Assembly (NCBI RefSeq): GCF_001922345.1
Contig: NZ_CP018811.1
Location: forward strand, 2,728,001-2,792,000
Source of the DNA: Paraburkholderia sp. SOS3
GTDB lineage: Bacteria > Pseudomonadota > Gammaproteobacteria > Burkholderiales > Burkholderiaceae
Reading direction: 5' to 3'
Length of the DNA stretch: 64,000 nt
Notes under the pieces: model-generated
What the model saw: the letters and a program-made list of their open reading frames with translations, nothing else
The model's database searches: none
What the model was told of the DNA's origin: nothing
Part shown: one piece after another, positions 45,454 to 53,329 of the stretch
How the letters are laid out: each line of letters starts with the position of its first letter
Position numbering within the stretch: the first letter of the stretch is position 1
Made by a program: the position numbers and the translations under genes

Positions 45454-47964
45454 TCAGCTTCCCTTGTATTCGGCCGCCTTGTCCGGCGTAGCCGTCTTCG
45501 GAGTCTGTCTTGCAGGTCCGTTCGCCGGCGCATGAGCAGGGGTGTCTCGACGCGTCGGCTGCGCGCCCGACGCCGCCGTATTGTCCGGCGTCAGCAACGG
45601 CGCCTTCGGCTTTTCCTTCTGGCCCGGCGGCGGCGCGACCGGCTTCGTGCCTACCTTTGAAAGCAGCTCCTGGCAGGGCAACGGCTTGTTGTTGCTCGGT
45701 GCGATCAACGGGATCAGCGCGGCGAACGGATTGATGAGACCGAGTCCGACGGCCGCGCCGCCGCGCAGCGCGAGCGCCGCCGCATTCACGCCGACATGCG
45801 GATTCTTGAACGTCCCCTTCGCATAGAGCGGCGAGCGCAGCGAAAAAATGCGGAAGCCCTTCGTGTGCGGGTGGACGCCGAGATCGAGCGTCTCGTCGCG
45901 CAGATTGATGTTGCCGTCGATGTTGATCACGGCGTCGGTCGTGTCGAGTGCGAAAACGCGCGAATCGAGCACGCCGTCGGTCACGACGAAGTCCGCCGCC
46001 GCGCAGTTGATTTTCACATCGTTTTTGCCGAAGAGCTTTTCGTAGATCACGTTCGCGACATTAAGGCCAGCCGCTTCCATCAGCAGGCGGCTCACGGTGC
46101 CGTCCGTCACGAGCAGCTTCACTTCGCCGTTCGACGTCGCGGCAAGCGCGGCCGGCGAATTGCCGGTTGCCGACAGGGCCGCGTCGCCATTGATCTCGCC
46201 CAGCGCGCTTTGCATCGTCCCGACTTTCGGAAACAGCTGTTTGAGCTTGATATGACGCGCCGATGTCGAGAAACGTCCCTTGAGCGGCGCGCCGCTGCCG
46301 TCCAGATCGATATTCGACGCGAGCGATCCGCCGGCGACGCCGAACTTCAGCGGCTCGAGCGTCAGCACGCCGTCCTTCATGACGACATGCGTGTAAAGGT
46401 CTGTGATCGGCAGGCTCGGATCCTTGACGATGCGCCGGCCCGTGAACTTGACGTCCGCATCGATCGCTTTCCAGCGGTCCGTCTTGAACGGCTCGACCGG
46501 CAGCACCTTGTCCGATGGTTGCCGGGCCGTATCGCCGCGTTTGGCTTTGCTCGCATTGCTGTCAGCGCCGATGATCGGCGCGAGGTCCGCAAAGCGCAAC
46601 TCGTGCGAAACGAGCTCGCCCTGCAGCAACGGACGCGGCTTGCGGCCCACATAGGTCAACGTGCCGTTCAGGTCGCTGCCGCCGACGCGACCTGTAAAAT
46701 TTTCATATCTGAATACGTTTCCGCTGTCCTTGAACTGGCCGATCAGATGGCCTTCGGTCGCATACGGCGGCGTCTCCGGCAAGGTGATGCCGGTGAATCC
46801 GTAGAGACGGTCGAGGCTCGTGCCGCGCAGCCACAGGCGCAAATCGACCGCGGCCAGATGCATCGGATCGGTGATCGTGCCGACCAGTGCGACGTGCAGA
46901 TCGCCGGCGTGCACATCGGCCTGGATCGGAAACGGACGATCGGCGTCCTGCAGCGCAAGCACGCCGCCGACCTTGCCGCTGCCCGATACCGGCTGACGGT
47001 TATACGTGCCTTTGACGGTCCAGCCGATCGCGTATGGCGCGATGATCTGGCGTCGCGGCCCTGCAACCGCAGGTATGCTCACGCCGCTCGCCGGCACGGC
47101 CGCGAGATCCGATGCGCCGGACGCACTCGCCGTCGCCCCCGCACCCGGCGCGGCAACGACGGTCGAGGCGCCCGACGCGACGGCGTCCGACGCCCCATGG
47201 GCGGGCGGCTCGATCGCGGCCGTCGTGCCGGAAGCGGTCGACGCCGCCGACGCCTCTGCCGCTTTCGCCTGCTTCTCGAGCCGATTCGCGCCGGCCCGTC
47301 CAACTTGCTGCGCCGATTCGGCGCGCGACTTCTCCTGCTGCTGCTCGAGCGCCTCGCCGATCGGAATCGGCTTGCCCAAGGTATCGACGACCACCTGCAT
47401 GTCGAGCTTCTTCTGCTGGTCGCTGACGGCGATATGACCTTTGTCGAACTCGATGTCGTGCAGATCGAGCTTCCATTCCGATGGGCTGGCCGACTGCTTG
47501 AACTTGAAGGTCCAGTTGTTGCGTCCATCGATGAGCCGTTCGACATCGACCGACGGGTTCACGAGACGGATCGCCGGAATTACGATGTCATGCGCAATCA
47601 GCGGCAGCACCTTCACCTCGAAGTCGATTTCATCGAGCGTCGCGAAGTGCGGCTGCTTCGTCCAGTCGGGATTGGCAATCGTAATGTTGGCCGCCGAGAA
47701 ACGCGGCCAGGGCACCCAGCCGCGCCACCCGGTCTCGCCGACCGGATGGCGCCATCCGACCTTCAGGTCGCCCTCGATCGCAAACGGTCGCCCGATGGCT
47801 TCGCTCACTTTTTCATTGACCCATGGGCGTGCACGATTCCAGTCGAACGTCAGAATGAAGACGACTAGCACTGCGATCAGTATCGCGAGCACGGCGATAC
47901 ACCATGCGACGATCTTGCCGATGCGGCGTGCGAGCGACGGGTGGCTCTTCTGCGAAACATTCAT
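45454..47964 (-). CDS. AsmA-family envelope protein
   Basis: 836 aa. A single N-terminal membrane helix (IVAWCIAVLAILIAVLVVFILTF, about 14-36) anchors a large periplasmic body. The AsmA N-terminal repeat region follows (VNEKVSEAIGRPFAIEGDLKV). The C-terminal AsmA domain (about 560-740) includes GRFSTSARHIKLKQLFPKV and LNLRDETLDLGVHPHTKGFRIF. A long Ala/Ser/Gly-rich linker (about 215-295) and an Ala/Pro-rich tail are low complexity. AsmA/TamB-like proteins bridge inner and outer membranes and carry phospholipid or affect outer-membrane assembly. The gene is monocistronic, divergent from fetAB. Confidence 0.9.
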   Translation of the reverse strand: MNVSQKSHPSLARRIGKIVAWCIAVLAILIAVLVVFILTFDWNRARPWVNEKVSEAIGRPFAIEGDLKVGWRHPVGETGWRGWVPWPRFSAANITIANPDWTKQPHFATLDEIDFEVKVLPLIAHDIVIPAIRLVNPSVDVERLIDGRNNWTFKFKQSASPSEWKLDLHDIEFDKGHIAVSDQQKKLDMQVVVDTLGKPIPIGEALEQQQEKSRAESAQQVGRAGANRLEKQAKAAEASAASTASGTTAAIEPPAHGASDAVASGASTVVAAPGAGATASASGASDLAAVPASGVSIPAVAGPRRQIIAPYAIGWTVKGTYNRQPVSGSGKVGGVLALQDADRPFPIQADVHAGDLHVALVGTITDPMHLAAVDLRLWLRGTSLDRLYGFTGITLPETPPYATEGHLIGQFKDSGNVFRYENFTGRVGGSDLNGTLTYVGRKPRPLLQGELVSHELRFADLAPIIGADSNASKAKRGDTARQPSDKVLPVEPFKTDRWKAIDADVKFTGRRIVKDPSLPITDLYTHVVMKDGVLTLEPLKFGVAGGSLASNIDLDGSGAPLKGRFSTSARHIKLKQLFPKVGTMQSALGEINGDAALSATGNSPAALAATSNGEVKLLVTDGTVSRLLMEAAGLNVANVIYEKLFGKNDVKINCAAADFVVTDGVLDSRVFALDTTDAVINIDGNINLRDETLDLGVHPHTKGFRIFSLRSPLYAKGTFKNPHVGVNAAALALRGGAAVGLGLINPFAALIPLIAPSNNKPLPCQELLSKVGTKPVAPPPGQKEKPKAPLLTPDNTAASGAQPTRRDTPAHAPANGPARQTPKTATPDKAAEYKGS

Positions 47965-48142
47965 GAGGCCTTGGCTCCGGTCTTATCCGTGCGCCGATTC
48001 GTCAGCAGATCGCGTGCCCGGTTTGCCCGAAGGCGCGCCGCGGCTTAACATGACAGCCGCGCCAGCCTCCCGTTGTGCAATGCGTCGCATCGCGACGCGT
48101 CGCGCAGCAAGCAAAGCTGGCGCGATCTCCCCACATACGAAC

Positions 48143-48946
48143 ATGATGACGGCTACTCCCCTCGTACAGGCCGACGGCATCGTGCGCCGCGACGCCGTGC
48201 ACGGCACGATCCTGTTGCAGCCGACCGATTTCGCGCTCGCCGGCGGCGATCGCGTCGCGGTCACCGGTCCTTCGGGCTCGGGCAAGAGCGTGCTGCTGCG
48301 TGCGCTCGCGCTGCTCGACCCGCTTTCGGCCGGGCACGTGCGCTGGCGCGGCAAGGCCGTGTCTCGCGCCGCGATTCCGCGCTACCGCCGCGCGGTCGCT
48401 TATATCCGGCAGCGCCCCGCGCTGCTCGACGGCAGCGTCGAAGACAATCTGCGCTATCCGTTCTCGCTCTCCGTCTATCGCGATGCGCGCTTCGAGCGCG
48501 GCTACGCCGAAGCACTCGCGACGCGCGCGGGCCGCGGCGCGGGCTTTCTCGAACGTCAGGCAAGCGAACTATCGGGCGGCGAAGCGCAGATCGTCGCGTT
48601 GATCCGCGTGTTGCAACTCGTGCCCGATGTGCTGCTGCTCGACGAGCCGACCGCGTCGCTCGATCCCGAATCGACGGTCGCGTGCGAGGCGCTGATCAAT
48701 GCATGGTTCGACGATGCCGCGACGCCGCGCGCATGGATCTGGGTTTCGCACGACGCGGCTCAGGCGGCGCGCGTCGGCAAGCGGCAATTGATCATGCGCG
48801 CAGGCGTGCTGAGCGAAAAAGCGGAACAAGCGGAACAAGCAGAACAAGCGGATAGCAGGCTTTACGCGCATCGCGACAGCGCCGAAAACACCGCACAACA
48901 CAGCGCAAAACCCGACATCGCAGCCGGCAAGGAATCGACACGATGA
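48143..48946 (+). CDS. fetA: Iron-efflux-type ABC transporter ATP-binding protein FetA (YbbL)
   Basis: 267 aa; the start is 48143 or the next codon. Walker A GPSGSGKSVLLRAL (about residue 43), Q-loop YIRQRPALLDGS, signature ELSGGEAQIVALIRVL, Walker B VLLLDEPTASLDPES and the switch His in WVSHDAAQ. The QRPALLDG loop and short size match FetA, which with FetB exports iron and protects against oxidative stress in E. coli. The C-terminus carries a low-complexity tail (EQAEQAEQAD) from a 9-bp repeat. Its stop overlaps the fetB start (ATGA). Confidence 0.88.
   Translation: MMTATPLVQADGIVRRDAVHGTILLQPTDFALAGGDRVAVTGPSGSGKSVLLRALALLDPLSAGHVRWRGKAVSRAAIPRYRRAVAYIRQRPALLDGSVEDNLRYPFSLSVYRDARFERGYAEALATRAGRGAGFLERQASELSGGEAQIVALIRVLQLVPDVLLLDEPTASLDPESTVACEALINAWFDDAATPRAWIWVSHDAAQAARVGKRQLIMRAGVLSEKAEQAEQAEQADSRLYAHRDSAENTAQHSAKPDIAAGKESTR
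48821..48847 (+). repeat. Three tandem 9-bp repeats inside fetA
   Basis: GCGGAACAA twice and GCAGAACAA once, encoding AEQ triplets in the FetA tail. Confidence 0.85.
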
Positions 48947-49740
48947 CATTGCAAGACTTAAGCCTGTGGCAAGTCGGCATCGCCGCGCTGCTGATCGTCG
49001 TCAACGGCGCGCTGTCGCTGCTGCTCAAGCTCGATCTCGAACGCAAGCTCGCGTGGGCGGCAGCGCGCACGATCGTCCAGTTGCTTGCGGTCGGATATGT
49101 GCTCGGCTGGGTGTTCAGCCACGCGCGCTGGTATTTCGTGCTACCGCTCATGATCGCGATGACGCTGATCGCCGGCTTTGCGGGCGCGGGACGCAGCAAA
49201 CGGACCTACGCCGGTCAGCGTGCGGACAGCATTGTGTCGATCTGGGCCGGTTCGTGGCTCGTCGCGGCGGTCGGGCTGTTCGTCGTGATCGGCATCCACC
49301 CGTGGTACGAGCCGCAGTATGCGATTCCGATTCTCGGCATGATCCTCGGCAATGCGCTAACGGGCGTCTCGCTCGGCATCGAGCGGATGACCGAGGAACT
49401 GACGGCGCGGCGCGACCGCGTCGAAATGGCGCTCGCGCTCGGCGCGACGCGTTGGGAAGCCGCGCAGGGACCGGCACGCGACGCGGTGCGCGCCGGCATG
49501 ATCCCGACGCTCAATCAGATGACGGTAGTCGGCGTGGTCAGCCTGCCCGGCATGATGACGGGTCAGGTGCTGGCGGGCCAGTCGCCGCTGCAGGCCGTGC
49601 GCTATCAGATCGTCATCATGTTCCTGATCGCGGCCGCGTCGGCGCTTGCCACGGTCGGCGCGGTGCTGCTCACGTATCGCAAGCTGTTCTCGGCCGAGCA
49701 CCGGTTTCTCGCGTCGCGGCTCGTCGAGCGCGCCCGCTAG
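48943..49740 (+). CDS. fetB: Iron-efflux-type ABC transporter permease FetB (YbbM)
   Basis: 265 aa, with about six or seven membrane helices. The start overlaps the fetA stop by four bases, so translation is coupled. The family core is visible in ILGMILGNALTGVSLGIERM and ALALGATRWEAAQGPARDAV (the coupling helix contacting the ATPase), followed by GVVSLPGMMTGQVLAGQSPLQAV. In E. coli the FetAB pair exports iron. The gene ends 11 bp before the convergent secreted-protein gene, with no obvious terminator. Confidence 0.9.
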   Translation: MTLQDLSLWQVGIAALLIVVNGALSLLLKLDLERKLAWAAARTIVQLLAVGYVLGWVFSHARWYFVLPLMIAMTLIAGFAGAGRSKRTYAGQRADSIVSIWAGSWLVAAVGLFVVIGIHPWYEPQYAIPILGMILGNALTGVSLGIERMTEELTARRDRVEMALALGATRWEAAQGPARDAVRAGMIPTLNQMTVVGVVSLPGMMTGQVLAGQSPLQAVRYQIVIMFLIAAASALATVGAVLLTYRKLFSAEHRFLASRLVERAR

Positions 49741-49751
49741 CGGCGTCTCGC

Positions 49752-50321
49752 TTACCGCTTCGCCGTCACCGCGATCTGCGACCCATCGCTGAGCGTCAAG
49801 GTCTTCGTGCTGCCGTTGGTCGGCATCGTAAAGCGGAGCACCTGGCTCACCGCCGTGTAGTCGGGACACTTGAGCGTCTTGCCATGGCTCGTGACGTCCT
49901 TCGTGCCATGCGGCGTTTGCGCCTGGAAGTTCAGTTGCACCGTTGCCGTGCCGTCCTTCGCGACGACCGGTGCAAAACGGATCTGCGTCTGGCGGATCAT
50001 CGCGCCGTTCGAATCGAGCGCTAACGACGCGTAGTTCGGGCATTCGTCCGGCGCGGGCACCGGGCCCCCGGGCGGCACGGTCTTCCATGTGAAGTCGTCG
50101 GATTCGCCCGAGCGGATCGTGCGGGTTTCCTGCGAATTGCCGAACTGCTTCGACGTGACCTTCACCGTGTAGCGGATCGGTCCATCGGTGGACGCTTTCG
50201 ACGTGACGGTGATCGGCGTCGCGGCAAGACTGCTCGCAGGCAACACGGCCAGCATGCAGGCGAAGAAGGCAGCAACAGAAACGGCGGAGAAGCTCGAGCC
50301 GATACGCATGCTTTTGCTCAT
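49752..50321 (-). CDS. Secreted hypothetical protein
   Basis: 189 aa with a signal peptide: MSKSMRIGSSFSAVSVAAFF, a continued hydrophobic core, cleavage expected near SSLAA at about residue 34. The mature protein is Thr/Ser/Val-rich and likely beta-sheet, with two Cys (DECPNY and LKCPDY) that may pair. I do not recognise a family. Its first 27 codons and upstream region are repeated exactly at 50621-51001 by the 381-bp tandem duplication; this copy is the intact one. Confidence 0.75.
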   Translation of the reverse strand: MSKSMRIGSSFSAVSVAAFFACMLAVLPASSLAATPITVTSKASTDGPIRYTVKVTSKQFGNSQETRTIRSGESDDFTWKTVPPGGPVPAPDECPNYASLALDSNGAMIRQTQIRFAPVVAKDGTATVQLNFQAQTPHGTKDVTSHGKTLKCPDYTAVSQVLRFTMPTNGSTKTLTLSDGSQIAVTAKR

Positions 50322-50620
50322 ATGTCACCTCGTTGTTGTGCTGGCGGGCGGTCTCCCATGCAAACGCCCTGCCAGCCAGTCTAACGCGGTGCGCCGCGCG
50401 TGCGTGCATCGATCGGATCGGGTATTACCCCGCTTGCCGTACGCGATGAACGCGCGCGCCTTCGTTCAAAAGCCTGTCAGCACGAGCTTGCCGATCGCGC
50501 GCCCCTCCTCGAGCATCCGGTGCGCGCGGCGCAGATTCCCGGCGTTGATGCGCCCGAGATCCTCGCCGACCGTCGTGCGCAACGTGCCCGCGTCGACGAG
50601 CCGCGCGACCTCGGTCAGCA
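50240..50620. repeat. 381-bp tandem duplication, copy 1
   Basis: Identical base for base to 50621-51001. The unit spans the first 27 codons of the secreted-protein gene, its upstream region, and the C-terminal coding part of the alcohol dehydrogenase gene. Identity extends two bases past each unit (GC), a microhomology at the junction. 381 is a multiple of three. Confidence 0.97.
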
Positions 50621-50702
50621 GCAACACGGCCAGCATGCAGGCGAAGAAGGCAGCAACAGAAACGGCGGAGAAGCTCGAGCCGATACGCATGCTTTTGCTC
50701 AT
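50466..50702 (-). CDS. Chimeric ORF: signal segment fused to an alcohol dehydrogenase tail
   Basis: 78 aa created at the duplication junction. Residues 1-27 are the signal segment of the secreted protein (ends FFACMLAVL). Residues 28-78 are the last 51 residues of the alcohol dehydrogenase (LLTEVARLVDAGTLRTTVGE and onward to LVLTGF). The signal-peptidase region of the donor is lost, so the product would be anchored by an uncleaved N-terminal helix with the tail outside. The upstream 144 bp to the neighbouring stop codon are identical to those of the donor gene, so promoter and ribosome site were copied too if they lie there. Whether it is expressed is unknown; it could also be a silent by-product. 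Confidence 0.55.
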   Translation of the reverse strand: MSKSMRIGSSFSAVSVAAFFACMLAVLLLTEVARLVDAGTLRTTVGEDLGRINAGNLRRAHRMLEEGRAIGKLVLTGF

Positions 50703-51001
50703 ATGTCACCTCGTTGTTGTGCTGGCGGGCGGTCTCCCATGCAAACGCCCTGCCAGCCAGTCTAACGCGGTGCGCCGCGCGTGCGTGCATCGATCGGATC
50801 GGGTATTACCCCGCTTGCCGTACGCGATGAACGCGCGCGCCTTCGTTCAAAAGCCTGTCAGCACGAGCTTGCCGATCGCGCGCCCCTCCTCGAGCATCCG
50901 GTGCGCGCGGCGCAGATTCCCGGCGTTGATGCGCCCGAGATCCTCGCCGACCGTCGTGCGCAACGTGCCCGCGTCGACGAGCCGCGCGACCTCGGTCAGC
51001 A
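50621..51001. repeat. 381-bp tandem duplication, copy 2
   Basis: The second copy, contiguous with the first. It contains the 3' end of the intact alcohol dehydrogenase gene and, at its left side, the start of the chimeric ORF. Confidence 0.97.
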
Positions 51002-51863
51002 GCTTGTGCTGCTCGATCATGTCGGACGTGCCGAACATCGCGCGCGTGAACATGAACTCCCAGTGAAACGCGCCGCTCTTCGCTTTCAACAGCTCGACGG
51101 GCACCGGCCGTTCGTTCTCGACGATCGTGCAGATCGCACCTTGCGGTTTGATCATTTCGGCGGCGGCCGGAAAATGCCGATCGGTATCGTTGAACATCAG
51201 CACATAGTCGACTTGCGGGATGCCAAGCGCTTTCAATTGCGCCGGCATATCGCCGAAATGATCGACGATATGATCGGCGCCGAGTTCTTTCGCCCACTTC
51301 GCCGACGCCGGCCGCGACGCGGTCGCAATGACCGTGAGCTTCGCGAGCTGCTTCGCGAGCTGGATGCCGATCGAACCGACCCCGCCCGCCCCGCCGATGA
51401 TCAGTACCGTGCGGCCTGCATCGGCGCCTTGCGGCGACACATGCAGGCGCGCAAACAGGGCTTCCCACGCGGTAATCGCCGTGAGCGGCAATGCGGCCGC
51501 CTGCGTGAAGTCGAGCGAGGCCGGCTTGCGTCCGACGATCCGCTCGTCGACAAGATGAAATTCGCTGTTCGCGCCCGGACGCGTAATGCTGCCCGCATAG
51601 AACACCGGATCGCCGACCTTGAACAGCGTGACCTCCGGGCCAACCGCGGCGACCGTGCCCGCGGCATCCCAGCCGAGCACGCGCGGCGTCGTCTCGACGG
51701 TATCCTTCGGCGCGCGCACCTTGTAGTCGACAGGGTTCACCGAAATCGCCTCGACCTTCACGAGCAGATCGCGGCCGGTCGGCGTGGGCTTGTCGATGTC
51801 GAGATCGAGCAGCGCTTCGGGCTCGCTGATCGGCAGGTAGCGATAAAGTCCTACGGCTTTCAT
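50847..51863 (-). CDS. Zinc-type alcohol dehydrogenase-like / quinone oxidoreductase family protein
   Basis: 338 aa, MDR superfamily. The N-terminal GroES-like domain (about 1-125) shows EAISVNPVDYKVRAPK and VLGWDAAGTVAAVGPEV. The NADPH-binding Rossmann domain carries VLIIGGAGGVGSIGIQLAKQ (about 150-170). The Cys and His zinc ligands of true alcohol dehydrogenases are absent, which points to the zinc-free quinone-oxidoreductase branch acting on enones or quinones with NADPH. It is divergent from a LysR gene, the classic layout of a regulator and its target. Its last 51 codons are duplicated at 50466-50620. Confidence 0.9.
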   Translation of the reverse strand: MKAVGLYRYLPISEPEALLDLDIDKPTPTGRDLLVKVEAISVNPVDYKVRAPKDTVETTPRVLGWDAAGTVAAVGPEVTLFKVGDPVFYAGSITRPGANSEFHLVDERIVGRKPASLDFTQAAALPLTAITAWEALFARLHVSPQGADAGRTVLIIGGAGGVGSIGIQLAKQLAKLTVIATASRPASAKWAKELGADHIVDHFGDMPAQLKALGIPQVDYVLMFNDTDRHFPAAAEMIKPQGAICTIVENERPVPVELLKAKSGAFHWEFMFTRAMFGTSDMIEQHKLLTEVARLVDAGTLRTTVGEDLGRINAGNLRRAHRMLEEGRAIGKLVLTGF

Positions 51864-51957
51864 GACGGTTCCTTTTCAGAGATCTTCGTTGATGGGTTGT
51901 CCGCTGCATGAAACACATCGTAGTGGCCCGCTGCTTCGCCGAAAACAGCCATAATTA

Positions 51958-51980
51958 CTGAAACATTTTCAGGAATTTCC
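51958..51980. promoter_or_regulatory. Probable LysR operator in the adh-lysR divergent region
   Basis: CTGAAA-CAT-TTTCAG (51958-51972), immediately followed by GGAA-T-TTCC (51972-51980). Both are inverted repeats 5-28 bp before the LysR start, where LysR proteins bind to control themselves and the divergent gene. Confidence 0.5.
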
Positions 51981-51985
51981 GAAAA

Positions 51986-52924
51986 ATGGCTTTCGTCGCT
52001 CCACTCCCCGATCCGCGCGACAGGCTCGATCTGCTCGACGTCGCGCTGTTCGTGCGTGCGGCACTGCTCGCGAACGTGTCGGCCGCCGGCCGCGAGTTCG
52101 GGCTCTCGCCGGCAGTGGCGAGCGCCCGTATTGCGAACCTCGAACACGAACTGGGCGCACGCCTGCTGCATCGAACCACGCGCCGCATCAGCCTTACACA
52201 GGAAGGCGAAGTGTTTATGGGCCGCGCGCAGACGCTGCTCGAAGCGGCCGCCGCCGCGCGCGCGTCGGTCGGACGCGCGCAGGCCGAACCGCAAGGGCGG
52301 TTGCGCGTATCGATGCCGTCGTCGTTCGGCAGGCAGCATGTCTCCCCCGCGATCGCGGCGTTCCTGCGGCGCTTTCCCGGCGTCAGCGTCGATCTGAGGT
52401 TGACCGATCACGTCGTCGATCTCGTCGACGGCGGCGTCGATGTCGCGATCCGGGTCGGTGCGCTCAAAGATTCGTCGCTCGTCGCGCGGCGGCTCGCAGC
52501 GAACCGGCGCATGCTGTGCTGCGCGCCCGCCTACCTCGCCGCGCGCGGCACGCCGCATCATCCGTCGGACCTCGCCGCACACGAGTGCATCGTGCTGTCG
52601 AACCAGCGCGACTGGTCGTTCATCACGCCGGCCGGTCCGGTCAGCGTGCGCGTCGAAGGACGGCTTGCCACCGACAACGGCGAGGTGATTCGCGACGCGC
52701 TGCTCGACGGCTTCGGCATCGCACTGAAATCGACGTGGGACGTCGCGCCGTATCTGAAAAGCGGCGCGCTCGTCACGGTGCTCGACAGTTACCCGCTTGC
52801 CGAGACCGTCGCGATCTGGGCCGTCTACCCGAGCCGCGCATTCGTGCCGCCGAAGACGCTCGCTTTTATCGATTTTCTCGCCGAGCGCTTCGGCGACCCG
52901 CCGTATTGGGACGACCCGTCATAG
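51986..52924 (+). CDS. LysR family transcriptional regulator
   Basis: 312 aa. The N-terminal winged helix-turn-helix (about 15-75) reads LLDVALFVRAALLANVSAAG and continues to ANLEHELGARLLHRTTRRISLTQ; a linker helix follows. The effector-binding domain (about 100-300) includes GRLRVSMPSSFGRQHVSPAI and DVAIRVGALKDSSLVARRL, typical of the DsdC/AaeR-like group that regulates dehydrogenases. It is divergent from the alcohol dehydrogenase gene with a 122-bp shared region containing palindromes, so it probably controls that gene. The inducer is unknown. Confidence 0.93.
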   Translation: MAFVAPLPDPRDRLDLLDVALFVRAALLANVSAAGREFGLSPAVASARIANLEHELGARLLHRTTRRISLTQEGEVFMGRAQTLLEAAAAARASVGRAQAEPQGRLRVSMPSSFGRQHVSPAIAAFLRRFPGVSVDLRLTDHVVDLVDGGVDVAIRVGALKDSSLVARRLAANRRMLCCAPAYLAARGTPHHPSDLAAHECIVLSNQRDWSFITPAGPVSVRVEGRLATDNGEVIRDALLDGFGIALKSTWDVAPYLKSGALVTVLDSYPLAETVAIWAVYPSRAFVPPKTLAFIDFLAERFGDPPYWDDPS

Positions 52925-52959
52925 CACGGCCTGCGTCGGGACGGCCCGGACCGGGACGG

Positions 52960-53262
52960 CTAGTGTCTGCCCGTCCCCTTTCCTTGCGAATTGCGGTTCG
53001 TATGCGCGTCGTTCTGCGTGCGCTCCTGATAATCGCCGCCGCCGCGCCGGTCCGTGTCTTCGAGCCCCTGCTCGACATCGCGATGTGCCTGCTTGCCGAT
53101 GCCGCGTGCCGCATCTTCATGTTGCGATTCGCTATTTTGATCGGTCTCGTGCGGTAGCGGCGCCGACGCTTCATGCGACGCGTGCTGTTGCCCTGCGTTC
53201 TGCTTGTCGCGCTCGGTGGACGACTTCTGGTCGCCGGTCGCGCGTTGAGTCGATGTTTTCAT
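52960..53262 (-). CDS. Small hydrophilic, probably disordered protein downstream of ligD
   Basis: 100 aa. The start at 53262 has a strong ribosome site (GGAGGA, spacing 8). The composition is almost entirely polar (Gln, Asp, Glu, Thr, Ser, His, Arg) with no hydrophobic core: KTSTQRATGDQKSSTERDKQ and QGLEDTDRRGGGDYQERTQND. It resembles stress-associated hydrophilic proteins in character only; no family is recognised. It lies 67 bp after ligD in the same direction, so it may belong to the NHEJ operon. Confidence 0.6.
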   Translation of the reverse strand: MKTSTQRATGDQKSSTERDKQNAGQQHASHEASAPLPHETDQNSESQHEDAARGIGKQAHRDVEQGLEDTDRRGGGDYQERTQNDAHTNRNSQGKGTGRH

Positions 53263-53329
53263 CGTTGATTCCTCCGTCTGGTTTGGGGGTGCAGCCGATA
53301 ACGGATAGCGGCTCGCGCAACGCACGCCG

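Noticed and set aside
50188..51066. 292-codon plus-strand frame crossing both duplication copies
   Set aside because: It stays open because the 381-bp unit is a multiple of three; it is antisense to the real genes.
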